Assembly: GCA_030041045.1 (NCBI GenBank)
Contig: JASHOQ010000064.1
Location: forward strand, 1 to 64,000
Length of the DNA: 64,000 nucleotides
Reading direction: 5' to 3'
Source: Acidobacteriaceae bacterium
GTDB taxonomy: Bacteria > Acidobacteriota > Terriglobia > Terriglobales > Acidobacteriaceae
Below, piece after piece: positions 50,228 to 58,512 of this stretch. Under the pieces are notes generated by a model. That model made no database searches. It was given only the letters and a program-made list of their open reading frames with translations, and had not been told where the DNA came from. Position 1 is the stretch's first letter; each line of letters opens with the position of its first letter. Both the position numbers and the translations under genes were made by a program.

Positions 50228-50899
50228 CTAGGAAATCCTTTTCCCTGTCTCAAGATCGACGCAGAACGCCGTCTCCTTGTCCGTCCGCATCTCCCACCCC
50301 GCGCCGCGCAGCACGCCATTCTCTACGCCCAAAATCGTCACGCCCTCGTCGGAGAGCTTCTCCGTCTCCCACGCCTGCCCGCTGCTGCTCCACGCCAAGA
50401 TCGAACGATGCCCGACAAACAGCAGCAGCCCAGCCTCAACCACCGCGCGCACCGCAAGCACCGGCCGGTACGGAATCCAGGTGAACTGCTCGGGCGCCGT
50501 GGTGTCGATCAGGTACGCATACCCTCCGGCCACCGCGCAGATTTCTTCTGGTTTTGGAGTGGTCCAGAGGCCGGTCGGCGCCGCCGGATCGCGAAACCCC
50601 AGCGCGCACGTGGCCAGGAATGGTTCGGCAAATCGTGCTTGCGCCTGAGCGCGGGAGCTTTCCCGGGTCTCGGAAGCGAGACCCGGGGCGCCCGGCCGAA
50701 TCAAAACTTCCAGCGCCCCGCGCTCCACTTCTTCAGCCTCGCGCGGATAGACAAAATGCCGCGCCGGCAGAATCAGCGGCCGCACCTCAAGCACCTCAGC
50801 CTGCCACGCGTGCGCAAAGCGCAGGTCGACAATTGGTGCTGGGATGGAAGCCCCACCCGAAGCCTCAACCGGCGCCCGATCCGCGTCAGGCGCTGTCAT
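50228..50899 (-). CDS. Hypothetical protein coupled to a phosphatase
   Basis: 223 aa from ATG 50899, whose ATGA overlaps the stop codon of the upstream DSP-type phosphatase. It has no signal peptide. Segments such as EEICAVAGGYAYLIDTTAPEQFTWIPYRPVLAVRAVVEAGLLLFVGHRSILAWSSSGQAWETEKLSDEGVTILGVENGVLRGAGWEMRTDKETAFCVDLETGKRI look like successive four-stranded blades of a beta-propeller. Function unknown; the tight coupling suggests it works with the phosphatase. Confidence 0.65.
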   Translation of the reverse strand: MTAPDADRAPVEASGGASIPAPIVDLRFAHAWQAEVLEVRPLILPARHFVYPREAEEVERGALEVLIRPGAPGLASETRESSRAQAQARFAEPFLATCALGFRDPAAPTGLWTTPKPEEICAVAGGYAYLIDTTAPEQFTWIPYRPVLAVRAVVEAGLLLFVGHRSILAWSSSGQAWETEKLSDEGVTILGVENGVLRGAGWEMRTDKETAFCVDLETGKRIS

Positions 50900-51384
50900 G
50901 GCTCCGGCTCGTAGGCGAGAATCCACTCTCTCTGCTCGTCCGTGTCCGGCACCGGATATCGCCGCGCCATCGAAATGGCCGCAAGCGCATCCCGTGAACT
51001 CCAGCCGAGGTGCAGGAGCGCCGACGCTGCGGCCACCGTCGACCGTCCGATCGAGCCGCGGCAATGGATGCCGATGTGCTCGCCCGCGCGCAACCGCCGC
51101 GCCAGCTCCTCGGCAAATTGCCGGAAAGCCCCCATCCGCTCCGGCGTGCAGCGATCCGGAATGGGAAAGGAAAGAAACTGCATCCCCGCCTGCTCGGCCA
51201 ACTGCCCTTCGCGCGCAAGGCCCAGCTCCGCGGCCTCCCAGGGCTCCAGCATCGAAACCAGCGTCTCGATGCCGCCCTCTTTCAGGTCGCGCAGCTCGTC
51301 CTCGAGCCAGCCGTCGCCAGCCGGGCGCATCACAATGGCGAGGCTCGCCTGCGGGTCGCCCTCGATCCAGAAAATCTCACTCAC
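50896..51384 (-). CDS. Dual-specificity/tyrosine phosphatase-like protein
   Basis: 162 aa from GTG 51384 (GAGG 8 bases upstream); TTG 51405 is a weaker start. The CX5R signature is HCRGSIGRS with C108 and R114, and the likely general acid is D77 in SFPIPDRC. Residues GGIETLVSMLEPWEAAELGL form the usual helix before it. It may dephosphorylate Tyr/Ser residues or small phosphates; bacterial members often act on inositol or nucleotide phosphates. It is first in a two-gene unit. Confidence 0.85.
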   Translation of the reverse strand: MSEIFWIEGDPQASLAIVMRPAGDGWLEDELRDLKEGGIETLVSMLEPWEAAELGLAREGQLAEQAGMQFLSFPIPDRCTPERMGAFRQFAEELARRLRAGEHIGIHCRGSIGRSTVAAASALLHLGWSSRDALAAISMARRYPVPDTDEQREWILAYEPEP

Positions 51385-51444
51385 TCGCCCATCCTCACCC
51401 GTCAATCCCTACTCGTCGATCCCCACTCGTTGTACTTTGTCGGC

Positions 51445-51685
51445 TTGAAGGGTACGCGCCTTCACAGGATGCGGAAAAACTCACCTCATGGGGTTTTGTA
51501 ACAAGGGCACGGCTTTAGCCGGGCCGATAAAGGCAACGAAATGATCGGGGCTTCAGCCCCTGCGGCTTCTTCGTTCATAATCAGCTGCAAATTTGGAATT
51601 TTTCCGCAACCTCCTCAGCCCGTACGTCGATTCGCGAAGAACGGTCGAGGCCTTCGGTCCCTGAGGGATCTTTCACTCAAACTGA
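51445..51685. repeat. Interspersed palindromic repeats, most of the 51406-51900 gap
   Basis: Contains GGGCACGGCTTTAGCCGGGCC (51505-51525), then ATCGGGGCTTCAGCCCCTGCGG (about 51544-51564) and a decayed GGTCCCTGAGGGATC unit near 51656. This is the same composite as 2440-2650 without the 113-bp insertion. Confidence 0.75.
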
Positions 51686-51722
51686 TCCACTGCCCCCGCG
51701 TTGATCATAGTTGGTTGGGCTG

Positions 51723-51843
51723 CTACAGCGGTTTCACAGTTGCTGTATCCCGAAGCCGCAGAGGCTAAGTGGCTTTTTCACCAAGAAAAAGCCACCTTCC
51801 GCAACTGTGAAATATAGCTACATGTACTGTGGAACCGCTCTAG
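51723..51843. mobile_element. Palindromic MITE-like element, second family
   Basis: About 120 bp. Terminal inverted repeats AGCGGTTTCACAGT (left) and ACTGTGGAACCGCT (right) are flanked by CTAC and CTAG, so TA on both sides. The middle is a perfect hairpin GTGGCTTTTTC-ACCAA-GAAAAAGCCAC. No coding capacity. The TA targets resemble IS630/Tc1-type insertion. Only one copy is in this window. Confidence 0.65.
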
Positions 51844-51900
51844 TGTCCTTGCGTGCTTCTTTCCCGCCGCTCGCGCATCGATCTCCGCAGGAGATCCAAC

Positions 51901-52059
51901 ATGAAAGTTGTCTTGTACGGTGCTTCCGGCATGATCGGTAGTCGCCTTCTCAAGGAGCTCTTGTCTCGCGGGCACCAGGTAACTGCGGTCGTGCGCAATC
52001 CCGGCAACATCGCCGCTCCGGGCGCGCGGCAAGCGCATCCCGGAGGGATGCGAGGATAA
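51901..52059 (+). pseudogene. Truncated NAD(P)-binding (NmrA/SDR-like) gene
   Basis: A good ribosome site (AGGAG, 7 bases) precedes ATG 51901. MKVVLYGASGMIGSRLLKELLSRGHQVTAVVRNPGNIAAPGA is the first 42 residues of an atypical SDR/NAD(P)H-binding protein with its GASGxIGxxLxxxLLxRGH nucleotide fold. At about 52027 the sequence turns into a CATCCCGGAGGGATG repeat and stops at TGA/TAA within it. The remaining roughly 160 residues are absent downstream. Confidence 0.75.
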
Positions 52060-52155
52060 TAGCCCAGGATGGAGTCCGCTGCGGCGGAGGCAATCCTGGG
52101 AAGCGCGCATAAACAAGAACTCCCGAGCCCCGGAGGGGCGATGGAACCGGGCCAC
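52030..52155. repeat. CATCCCGGAGGGATG / CCCCGGAGGGGCG repeat
   Basis: GCATCCCGGAGGGATGC, AATAGCCCAGGATGGAG, AATCCTGGGAAGCG, GAGCCCCGGAGGGGCGATGG. Closely parallel to 28243-28350. It directly abuts the truncated NmrA-like gene fragment. Confidence 0.8.
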
Positions 52156-52265
52156 GACCTTCCGCCCTTCAAGCTCTCACGCAGTCTCTTTTTGGCTCCT
52201 GGAGATACTGCCCGGGAGACTCAGGCCATTTATGTAACAAACTGTACTCAAGCTGCACTCAAGGC

Positions 52266-53336
52266 TCAGGAAAAGTGCTCCCATCCGCGCGCGGTCAGCG
52301 CACGCGGCCCGCTTTCGTCGATCAGCGTGACGCGCGGCCTGCCCGGCCGACGGCGCAGCACGCGCCCGATGCGCGTAACGGGAACACCGTTGAGGATGCA
52401 CGGCACGCGCGCCTGTGGCGCGGCGGCAAACAGCAGTTCGTAGTCCTCGCCGCCGTCGAGTGCCTCCTCGAGCGTCGCCCCCGCGGCAACAGGCAACGCA
52501 GCGGCTTCCACTTCCGCGGCCATGGCTGACTCTTCGCAAAGATGGTCGAGATCGGTCGAAAGCCCATCGCTCAAGTCGATTGCCGCGCTTGCCAGTCCGC
52601 GCCGCACCAGCGCCAATCCCTGCGCCACGCGCGGCTGCGGATAGAAATGCGCTTCGAGTTCCGCTTCAAGCTTCTTTGGAATTTTCAAATGTGTCGTCGT
52701 CGCTCGCTGCCGCGCCCGCATTCCGGCGAGTTCCTCAAGCCGCCGCAGTCCGGCCGCCGCTCCGCCCAATGCGCCCGTCACATAGAGCGCATCTCCGGGC
52801 CGCGCGCCGGAGCGCAAAAGAGCCTTGCCGCGCATGACCGCTCCGGCGAGCACAATGTCGGCCACAACCACGGGCGACTCCGCCAGGTCTCCGCCCGCCA
52901 GAGGAACCCCGCAGGTCTGAGCCAGCGCAAGAAACCCATCCAGAAAGCGATCGACCCATGTTCTCTGCGCGCTTCGCGCTCCGCGATGTTGCACCATCTC
53001 CGCGGGCAGACCGAGCGAGAGAAACGCCGCCACCGGCCGCGCGCCCATCGCAGCCAGGTCGCTCAAACCCCGCGCCAGCGTGCGATGGCCCACCGACTCC
53101 GGCGGGTGCCACGGGAGCCGGAAATGGCGTCCGTCGATGGAGAGATCGGTCGTCACCGCCAGCTCCTCGCCCGGCCGCAAACGCAAGAGCGCGCAGTCGT
53201 CGCCCATGCCCAGGGTCACCTCGCCGCCTGCCCCCGGTCGCGTGCGGGCGCGAATCCGGGCCAGCAGCGCCCGTTCGCCCGCGCTCTCCCGCAGCGCCCT
53301 GCTGATGTTTTCCACCGCTGTCGGCTTGCGTTGCAT
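52266..53336 (-). CDS. thiL: Thiamine-monophosphate kinase
   Basis: 356 aa using ATG 53336 (AAAGGAGG directly adjacent; GTG 53315 gives better spacing to nothing obvious and is an alternative). ThiL phosphorylates thiamine-P to thiamine-PP. Motifs are EVTLGMGDDCALLRL, TTDLSIDGRHFRLPWHPPESVGHRTLARGLSDLAAMGARP, VGALAGGDL-like CGVPLAGGDLAESP, GDALYVTGALGGAAAGL, and IDLSDGLSTDLDHLCEES. These are the AIRS-type ATP-binding residues. No other thi gene is adjacent. Length is slightly above the usual 310-330. Confidence 0.94.
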   Translation of the reverse strand: MQRKPTAVENISRALRESAGERALLARIRARTRPGAGGEVTLGMGDDCALLRLRPGEELAVTTDLSIDGRHFRLPWHPPESVGHRTLARGLSDLAAMGARPVAAFLSLGLPAEMVQHRGARSAQRTWVDRFLDGFLALAQTCGVPLAGGDLAESPVVVADIVLAGAVMRGKALLRSGARPGDALYVTGALGGAAAGLRRLEELAGMRARQRATTTHLKIPKKLEAELEAHFYPQPRVAQGLALVRRGLASAAIDLSDGLSTDLDHLCEESAMAAEVEAAALPVAAGATLEEALDGGEDYELLFAAAPQARVPCILNGVPVTRIGRVLRRRPGRPRVTLIDESGPRALTARGWEHFS

Positions 53337-53715
53337 CCTCCTTTGAAGATAGGGCAAACAGGCGTTGGCCGGTTCGCAACCCCCGGTTCCCCCCTGAATG
53401 CGTCCCCCAATCACCGCTCCCCGTTCGGAACAGGCCGAGCCGGCCTCTCATTTCAAACGGCTTAAGGGCATACACGTCCGTTTGCCAACCCTTGAACCCT
53501 TTTCCGCGTCCACGCAAGGGAAGGGGCGGGAAAACCGAAGGTTCACCCCCGAAAGTTCCATTGACCGGCGAAAGAGCCCTTTGTTAGCCTTGACAAAGTT
53601 CTCTTGGGTCGCACCCATTGGGCGTATGCGGTATCGGCTGGGGTCGCCTTGACCTCGCGGTTCTGCCCATTTTGTGGCCTTGCCTTGGGCGTGTTGCGGA
53701 GGAAAAAGAAGCAGA
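53337..53715. other. Gap of 379 bp without a gene
   Basis: Divergent promoter region between thiL and the M23 peptidase gene. TTGACA occurs at about 53588, but no good -10 sequence lies at 16-18 bp. The short frames here have no ribosome site or family resemblance. No repeat family of this window is seen. Confidence 0.5.
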
Positions 53716-54699
53716 ATGCTACGCAAGCGCTATTACATCCTTTTTGTCGCTCGCGAAGAAGACGGCCGGGTCCGCAAGATTCCGCTGCCGCTGCATTACG
53801 CTTACGCCTTTGTGGCCGCGGCCATTGTGGGCGCGTTCACCATCGTCGGCTTGGCCGGCTCCTATACCCGCATGCTGGTGAAGACCGAGAGTTACAACCA
53901 GGTGCGCCAGGACCGCGAAACCCTGCGCCAGGATTACAAGCAGATGGCGCAGATCGCCCACGACCGCGGCGTGCAGGTGGCGTCGCTGGGCGCGCTCGCC
54001 AATGAGGTCACCGCTCTCTACGGTTTGCGGCAGAACCGTATGGCTGCTGACACCCGCCCGCACCCAACCGCCCACGTTGCCGTCGCACCCACGCCTCCCA
54101 GCCTGGCACAGGCTGACGAAGCCAGCCCGCAGCAGATTGCGCACTCCATCGATGAGTTTTATGCTCTGCGCGCCGACGCTCTTTCCGGCCGCGCCTTCGG
54201 GACGCTCCAAAGTGGGTCCGAACCCAGCCTCAGCGGCGACTGGTCGACGCTGGCGGACGCGCCCTCGCTCTGGCCCGTGGAAGGCCGCGTAGCCTCAAGT
54301 TTCGGCGAGCGCCTGGACCCGATCAACGGTGAGGGTGCATTCCACTCCGGCATCGATATCGATGCGCCCTACGGCACGCCGGTGCGCGCCACGGCCGACG
54401 GCGATGTGACCAACGCAGCCTTCAATGCCGGCTATGGACGTGAAGTGGTCATCAATCACGGCCACGATCTTTCCACGATTTACGCGCATCTCTCGGCCTT
54501 CGCGGTGCTGCCGGGCGAGCACGTCCTCCGCGGCCAGGTGGTCGGCTACATCGGCCAGTCCGGTCGCGCTACAGGTCCGCATCTGCACTACGAAGTGCGC
54601 GTGCACAACGTGCCCGTGAATCCGCACAAGTATCTGCGCATGACCTATGAGCAGGCCGAGGAAGCCGGCCTCAACCAACCCTCCGGCGCCGGACAGTAG
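53716..54699 (+). CDS. M23 family peptidase, membrane-anchored
   Basis: 327 aa from ATG 53716. One N-terminal transmembrane helix (about 28-48, YAYAFVAAAIVGAFTIVGLAG) is followed by a coiled coil (60-105) and a linker. The LytM domain has H210 and D214 in FHSGIDIDAPYGTPV, then IYAHLS and GPHLHYEVRV (H289/H291), the full zinc site. It likely trims or remodels peptidoglycan cross-bridges. Short N-terminal cytosolic sequence MLRKRYYILFVAREEDGRVRKIPLP is typical of acidobacterial members. A palindromic repeat and then a terminator follow. Confidence 0.93.
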   Translation: MLRKRYYILFVAREEDGRVRKIPLPLHYAYAFVAAAIVGAFTIVGLAGSYTRMLVKTESYNQVRQDRETLRQDYKQMAQIAHDRGVQVASLGALANEVTALYGLRQNRMAADTRPHPTAHVAVAPTPPSLAQADEASPQQIAHSIDEFYALRADALSGRAFGTLQSGSEPSLSGDWSTLADAPSLWPVEGRVASSFGERLDPINGEGAFHSGIDIDAPYGTPVRATADGDVTNAAFNAGYGREVVINHGHDLSTIYAHLSAFAVLPGEHVLRGQVVGYIGQSGRATGPHLHYEVRVHNVPVNPHKYLRMTYEQAEEAGLNQPSGAGQ

Positions 54700-54723
54700 A
54701 ACTGGTTGCACAAATCCGGTTTT

Positions 54724-54797
54724 GAAAGGGCACGGCTTCAGCCGTGCCGCCAGACCCGCATAAACATTGGGCTTTAGCCCCTGAGGGAAGTTCCTTG
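54724..54797. repeat. Interspersed palindromic repeat after the M23 gene
   Basis: GGGCACGGCTTCAGCCGTGCC (perfect stem, 54729-54749), then TTGGGCTTTAGCCCCTGAGGGAAGTTCC (54766-54795). Confidence 0.8.
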
Positions 54798-54858
54798 ATG
54801 GCCCTCAGCACTTATTCAACCAACTCTAATCTCCTCCGGAATGTTTCCAGCGAACGCA

Positions 54859-54889
54859 AACGGCTCCCCCACGCACGGGAGCCGTTTTT
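54859..54889 (+). terminator. Rho-independent terminator
   Basis: AACGGCTCCC (54859-54868) pairs with GGGAGCCGTT (54877-54886), then a T-run to 54889. It ends plus-strand transcripts from the M23 gene and overlaps the stop codon of the convergent exported protein. Confidence 0.75.
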
Positions 54890-55853
54890 ATTCGAGCGCA
54901 GGTTTTACCACGTTGGCCGGTTCGGGCCTCTGCAGCCGGCTCACGGTGCAGCCGTCCAAAGTGAAATTGAATTTGCCGCTTGTCGTGTCCATCCTCAGCT
55001 GCGATGGAATGGGAAATCCCTCGAGCGTCTGGTACTCGATCTCCACGCGCAGCTCCTGCGCCCCCTCTGGAGGCACGCCCGCCGGCTGCACGTGCGCCTG
55101 AAAACTCTTCACCAGCAAACCCTGTCCCGTGGGTTTGTAAGCCGGCTGGAATTTGATCGAGATGCCGTTCTGGTCCACGTCGAAGTGCTCGAGCAGCATA
55201 TCGTTTGAGAACGTCTCCGTGAGCGCGGTGTCGCTGTCCTGCGCATGAATGGTGTTTACGCTGCCGGTATGCGTAATGGTGAGCCCTTCCGCCGATGCAG
55301 GCACCACCGAGCCGTCGACAAACGGAGTCCAGAACTGCAGAAAGCCCTCGAGCGTCTGCTCCGTCACCTCGCGCATCTTGCTCAGCAGCGTGGAGGCGTC
55401 CTGGTCGAGCGGCTCGCCCGTGCTCTGTTCCGGCGTCCAATCCAGCGTCGAGCCGCCTTGGAGATGTGCGTGCAGGTTGATCTTCACGCTCTCGAGGAGA
55501 AGAATTCGCGCATCGTTCGAGTCTACGGGCGCGTCGGCATTGGCGCTCGAAAACAGCGCGCGCCAGTCGGGATGCACGGCGCAGTCAAACCCGCCCAGGC
55601 CGGACTTGGCGCTGGAGTAGTAAAGGCTGCCCGCCTTCTGCAGCCACGCATCGTCAGAGCTGGGCACGGGATTCGGCACAATCGGTCCCGGCGGCGCGGG
55701 CTGCGCCGCGGCCATGGGTCCCGGCGCCGCGGCATTTTGCCCCTGGGCCGGCAGGTTGAGAAGCGAAACGGCAAGGCACCCTGCGCCCACCAGGGCGGCC
55801 AGGCGAAATGGATTTGTGTGCTGAAAGAGCCAGGGGAAGTTCAATGGACTCAT
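54888..55853 (-). CDS. Exported protein of unknown function
   Basis: 321 aa from ATG 55853. After a basic N-terminus the signal helix is FRLAALVGAGCLAVSLLNLPAQGQ. A Pro/Ala-rich linker precedes a beta-rich region: ILLLESVKINLHAHLQGGSTLDW, GLTITHTGSVNTIHAQDSDTALTETFSNDMLLEHFDVDQNGISIKFQPAYKPTGQGLLVKSFQAHVQP, IEYQTLEGFPIPSQLRMDTTSGKFNFTLDGC. The long strands recall lipoprotein-carrier or outer-membrane assembly folds, but no family can be named. It is divergent from the GH5 gene. Confidence 0.65.
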   Translation of the reverse strand: MSPLNFPWLFQHTNPFRLAALVGAGCLAVSLLNLPAQGQNAAAPGPMAAAQPAPPGPIVPNPVPSSDDAWLQKAGSLYYSSAKSGLGGFDCAVHPDWRALFSSANADAPVDSNDARILLLESVKINLHAHLQGGSTLDWTPEQSTGEPLDQDASTLLSKMREVTEQTLEGFLQFWTPFVDGSVVPASAEGLTITHTGSVNTIHAQDSDTALTETFSNDMLLEHFDVDQNGISIKFQPAYKPTGQGLLVKSFQAHVQPAGVPPEGAQELRVEIEYQTLEGFPIPSQLRMDTTSGKFNFTLDGCTVSRLQRPEPANVVKPALE

Positions 55854-55997
55854 CGAAACCTGCTTTCCCAAGAGATGGCTTCATTCTGCTTCCGTTCCCG
55901 AGCGCCGCGCAAGGCAGAACTCCCACTTCAGTGTTATGGTGGGCACTGGCCCCGATTACTTGCGAGAGACACCATCGGTGCAAAAGGAAGGTTTTCC

Positions 55998-57158
55998 GTG
56001 TATTTCCGTGGCTGCCTGGTGTCGCTGTTGCTTGGTCTGGCAATTCCCGCCGCTGCGCAGAACCAGGCCCCGGCGCCGGATCGCGCCGCCGGCCTCGAAA
56101 TCGCCCGTGCCCGCGCCCAGCAGCATCTCCGCCGCGGCATCAACGCCTCCCACTGGTTCTCCCAGAGCCCCGGCGACTACTCTGCCCAGCACACTGACGC
56201 CGAAACCACCCCGGACGACATCGCTGCCATAGCCAGGCTCGGCTTCGACAACGTGCGGCTGGGCATTGACGCCGTTCCCCTGGAGCAGTACCCGCGCGGT
56301 GCCGACGGCCTGAACAGCGATTTTGTCGCGCGTCTCGATCGCGCCGTGGATTTGATCCTCGCCAATGGCATGGCCGTCACCATCGACCTGCACCCCGAAG
56401 ACAGCTACAAGCAGCCGTTGCGCACCGACAACGCCGCCGTCGACCGCCTGGTCGCGCTCTGGCGCAAGCTCGCCGCGCACTTCGCCGGCCGTGATCCCGA
56501 TCGCGTCTTCTTTGAGATTCTTAATGAGCCCGAGGTCAACGACCCCTATCGCTGGGCAGGTATCCAGGCGCGCGTGGCCGCGGCCATCCGCGAAGTCGCC
56601 CCCGCGAACACCCTCATCGCCGCCGGCCCCAATTACTCTGACATCGTAGACCTGCTCGCCCTTGAGCCGCTCGACGACGGCAACGTGATTTACAACTTTC
56701 ACTTCTACGATCCGCACGAGTTCACCCATCAGGGCGCCACCTGGAGCATCGGGTGGTGGCGTTACGAGCACGGCATCCCCTACCCGCCCACCGCCTCCTC
56801 CATGCAGGAGCTGCTCAAGGAAGTCCCCAGCCGCGCTGACCGCTTTCAGCTGGAGAATTACTGGCTCGACAACTGGAACGCCGATCACATCCGCCGTCTC
56901 ATCGACGAGGCCGCGGGCTGGGCGCTGGTGAACCATGTGCCGCTCCTCTGCAATGAGTTCGGCGTCTATCGCGCCGCAGCCGATCCTGTCTCGCGCACCA
57001 ACTGGATTCGCGACGTGCGCACCGCGCTCGAAGCCGACGGCATTGGCTGGGCCATGTGGGATTATCACAACGGTTTCGGCGTGGCCGTGCGCGACAGCGA
57101 CGGCAAATCGGTCGTCGACCCCCAGACCGTCGACGCCCTCGGCCTCAAGATGCCCTGA
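55998..57158 (+). CDS. GH5 family cellulase-like glycoside hydrolase, exported
   Basis: 386 aa from GTG 55998, 6 bases after GGAAGG. Signal peptide MYFRGCLVSLLLGLAIPAAAQ. GH5 landmarks are GINASHWF, IARLGFDNVRLGI, VTIDLHPED, the acid/base E177 in FFEILNEPEV, IYNFHFYDPHEFTHQGA and the nucleophile E320 in LLCNEFGVYR, then GIGWAMWDYHNGFGV. Both catalytic Glu residues are intact. It probably cuts beta-1,4-glucans or related polysaccharides outside the cytoplasm. No carbohydrate-binding module is present. Confidence 0.92.
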   Translation: MYFRGCLVSLLLGLAIPAAAQNQAPAPDRAAGLEIARARAQQHLRRGINASHWFSQSPGDYSAQHTDAETTPDDIAAIARLGFDNVRLGIDAVPLEQYPRGADGLNSDFVARLDRAVDLILANGMAVTIDLHPEDSYKQPLRTDNAAVDRLVALWRKLAAHFAGRDPDRVFFEILNEPEVNDPYRWAGIQARVAAAIREVAPANTLIAAGPNYSDIVDLLALEPLDDGNVIYNFHFYDPHEFTHQGATWSIGWWRYEHGIPYPPTASSMQELLKEVPSRADRFQLENYWLDNWNADHIRRLIDEAAGWALVNHVPLLCNEFGVYRAAADPVSRTNWIRDVRTALEADGIGWAMWDYHNGFGVAVRDSDGKSVVDPQTVDALGLKMP

Positions 57159-57185
57159 GAAATCTCAGCGGAGCTTAAATCGAGC

Positions 57186-57457
57186 ACGGGAACGGGTGCC
57201 CCAGGTTCGGCGCGTTCTTGTTTTTGCGCCTAGCCTGGGGAACCACAATCCTTAATTTGCGGCTCTCAATTCAGCACGAACCTTGGGTGCCCCATCCTAA
57301 ACGCGGATACCGGGGCCCCCACGGACAGGTCTTGGTCCGTGGGGTGGTTGAGCGTTTAGGGTGGGAGAGCAATGACCCCCGCTCGCCCCCGCCAACTCGC
57401 AAACCTGCCAACGTCCGCCGCAGGCGGACGCTAACTCGCTAACCCGCTCGCCCCCGC
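57186..57457. repeat. Mosaic of GGTGCCCCA repeats and AGTTAGCG-type array
   Basis: GGTGCCCCAGGTTCGGCGCG...CGCCTAGCCTGGGGAACC (57189-57244) is followed by GGGTGCCCCATCCTAAACGC...GCGTTTAGGGTGGGAG (57288-57368). A hairpin with ends CCGGGGCCCCC/GGGGTGGT (57310-57348, stem CCACGGAC/GTCCGTGG) is nested in the latter. An array around GTCCGCCGCAGGCGGAC with CTAACTCGCTAACCCGCTCG comes last (57398-57450). Confidence 0.75.
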
Positions 57458-58447
57458 TCACTCCGTCGCTTCCCCCTCCGCCAGCGCGGCCAGAAAACTC
57501 GCCGGCAGCGTGGCGGTCACGATCACCTGGTCGCGGCGCTGCGTCACCTCGGCCGTTTTCAGCAGCTCCTTCAGCCCGCGATTGGCCGTGTTTTCACCCA
57601 GGGGCGCAGCCAGGCCCCGCGCCAGCGTCACCAGCGTGGCCAGATCGGCCGCCTGGCTTTCAGCCACCTGCTCCGTCGGCGCAATCTCCTCCACCCGCAT
57701 GCGCAGCGCGCCCAGCGAGCCGGGAACGGGCAGCGTGGGCGCCACGCTGGCGATAATGGTCGAGTCCGGCTCGAGCGGCAGCGAGAAGCCGAAGACGTGG
57801 ACGGCGCCGCTCTCGGAAAACGGCAACCCGATCTGGCCCACGCCCCACGCCACTGAGAGCAGCGGCACCTCGTGGTAATGCGCGGCCAGAAGCGACGAGC
57901 CCGCAAACGGCAGCGCCGCCGTGCGGTGCCGGTCGATGATCGAGTGGATCATCTCCGGCGTGGGATAGTTCGATACGGCCAGCGTGTCGTAGCCGATCTG
58001 CGCCACGCGCACGGCGCGGCCCTGGGAAGGAATGTCGTAGATGGTCTTGCCGGCGTAATCTTCGCGCGCGGCCGCGTGCGTATCCAGCCACGCGTTCAGC
58101 TTCTTGCCCGTGACCCGCCCCACCAGCACCAGCGAATACGCCACCGGGCCATTGGGTCCGTTGGCATCGGGCATGCGGTGCAGCGCCACCGCCACCTGGT
58201 CCAGGTCCTTCTCCCAGTCAATGCCGGTAGCATCCACAAACTGCTGGTAGTCGGGCGCGCGCTCCGGCGCCTTCACCTTGCGGAAAAAGCTGCGGATGGG
58301 CTTGAGGTTGATGTAAACGATGCCGTCGGACTCGGGCAGAAGCCGCGCCGCCTCCGGCGGAGCTTTCGAGCGCAGAAACACCGCAATCGCCAGCAAAACC
58401 AGGACCGCGGCCACTATCAGGAGCGTTCTGCGCGTGCGTCGGTTCAT
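57458..58447 (-). CDS. Membrane-anchored protein of unknown function
   Basis: 329 aa from ATG 58447 (GGAG about 9 bases upstream). An N-terminal signal anchor (RTLLIVAAVLVLLAIAVFL) is followed by an extracytoplasmic domain: ARLLPESDGIVYINLKPIRSFF, IDWEKDLDQVAVALHRM, YSLVLVGRVTGKKLNAWLD, GKTIYDIPSQGRAVRVAQIGYDTLAVSNY, EMIHSIIDRHRT. The 'P.SDGIVYINLKPIRS' opening recalls secreted acidobacterial proteins of DUF3352-like type; this is uncertain. It lies 65 bp after another exported protein gene on the same strand. Confidence 0.65.
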   Translation of the reverse strand: MNRRTRRTLLIVAAVLVLLAIAVFLRSKAPPEAARLLPESDGIVYINLKPIRSFFRKVKAPERAPDYQQFVDATGIDWEKDLDQVAVALHRMPDANGPNGPVAYSLVLVGRVTGKKLNAWLDTHAAAREDYAGKTIYDIPSQGRAVRVAQIGYDTLAVSNYPTPEMIHSIIDRHRTAALPFAGSSLLAAHYHEVPLLSVAWGVGQIGLPFSESGAVHVFGFSLPLEPDSTIIASVAPTLPVPGSLGALRMRVEEIAPTEQVAESQAADLATLVTLARGLAAPLGENTANRGLKELLKTAEVTQRRDQVIVTATLPASFLAALAEGEATE

Positions 58448-58512
58448 AGCGCGGCTCCGAAGGCCGCCAGAAGTTAACCTAACACCTCGGGCGCGCACGC
58501 GCTGAATTGCAT

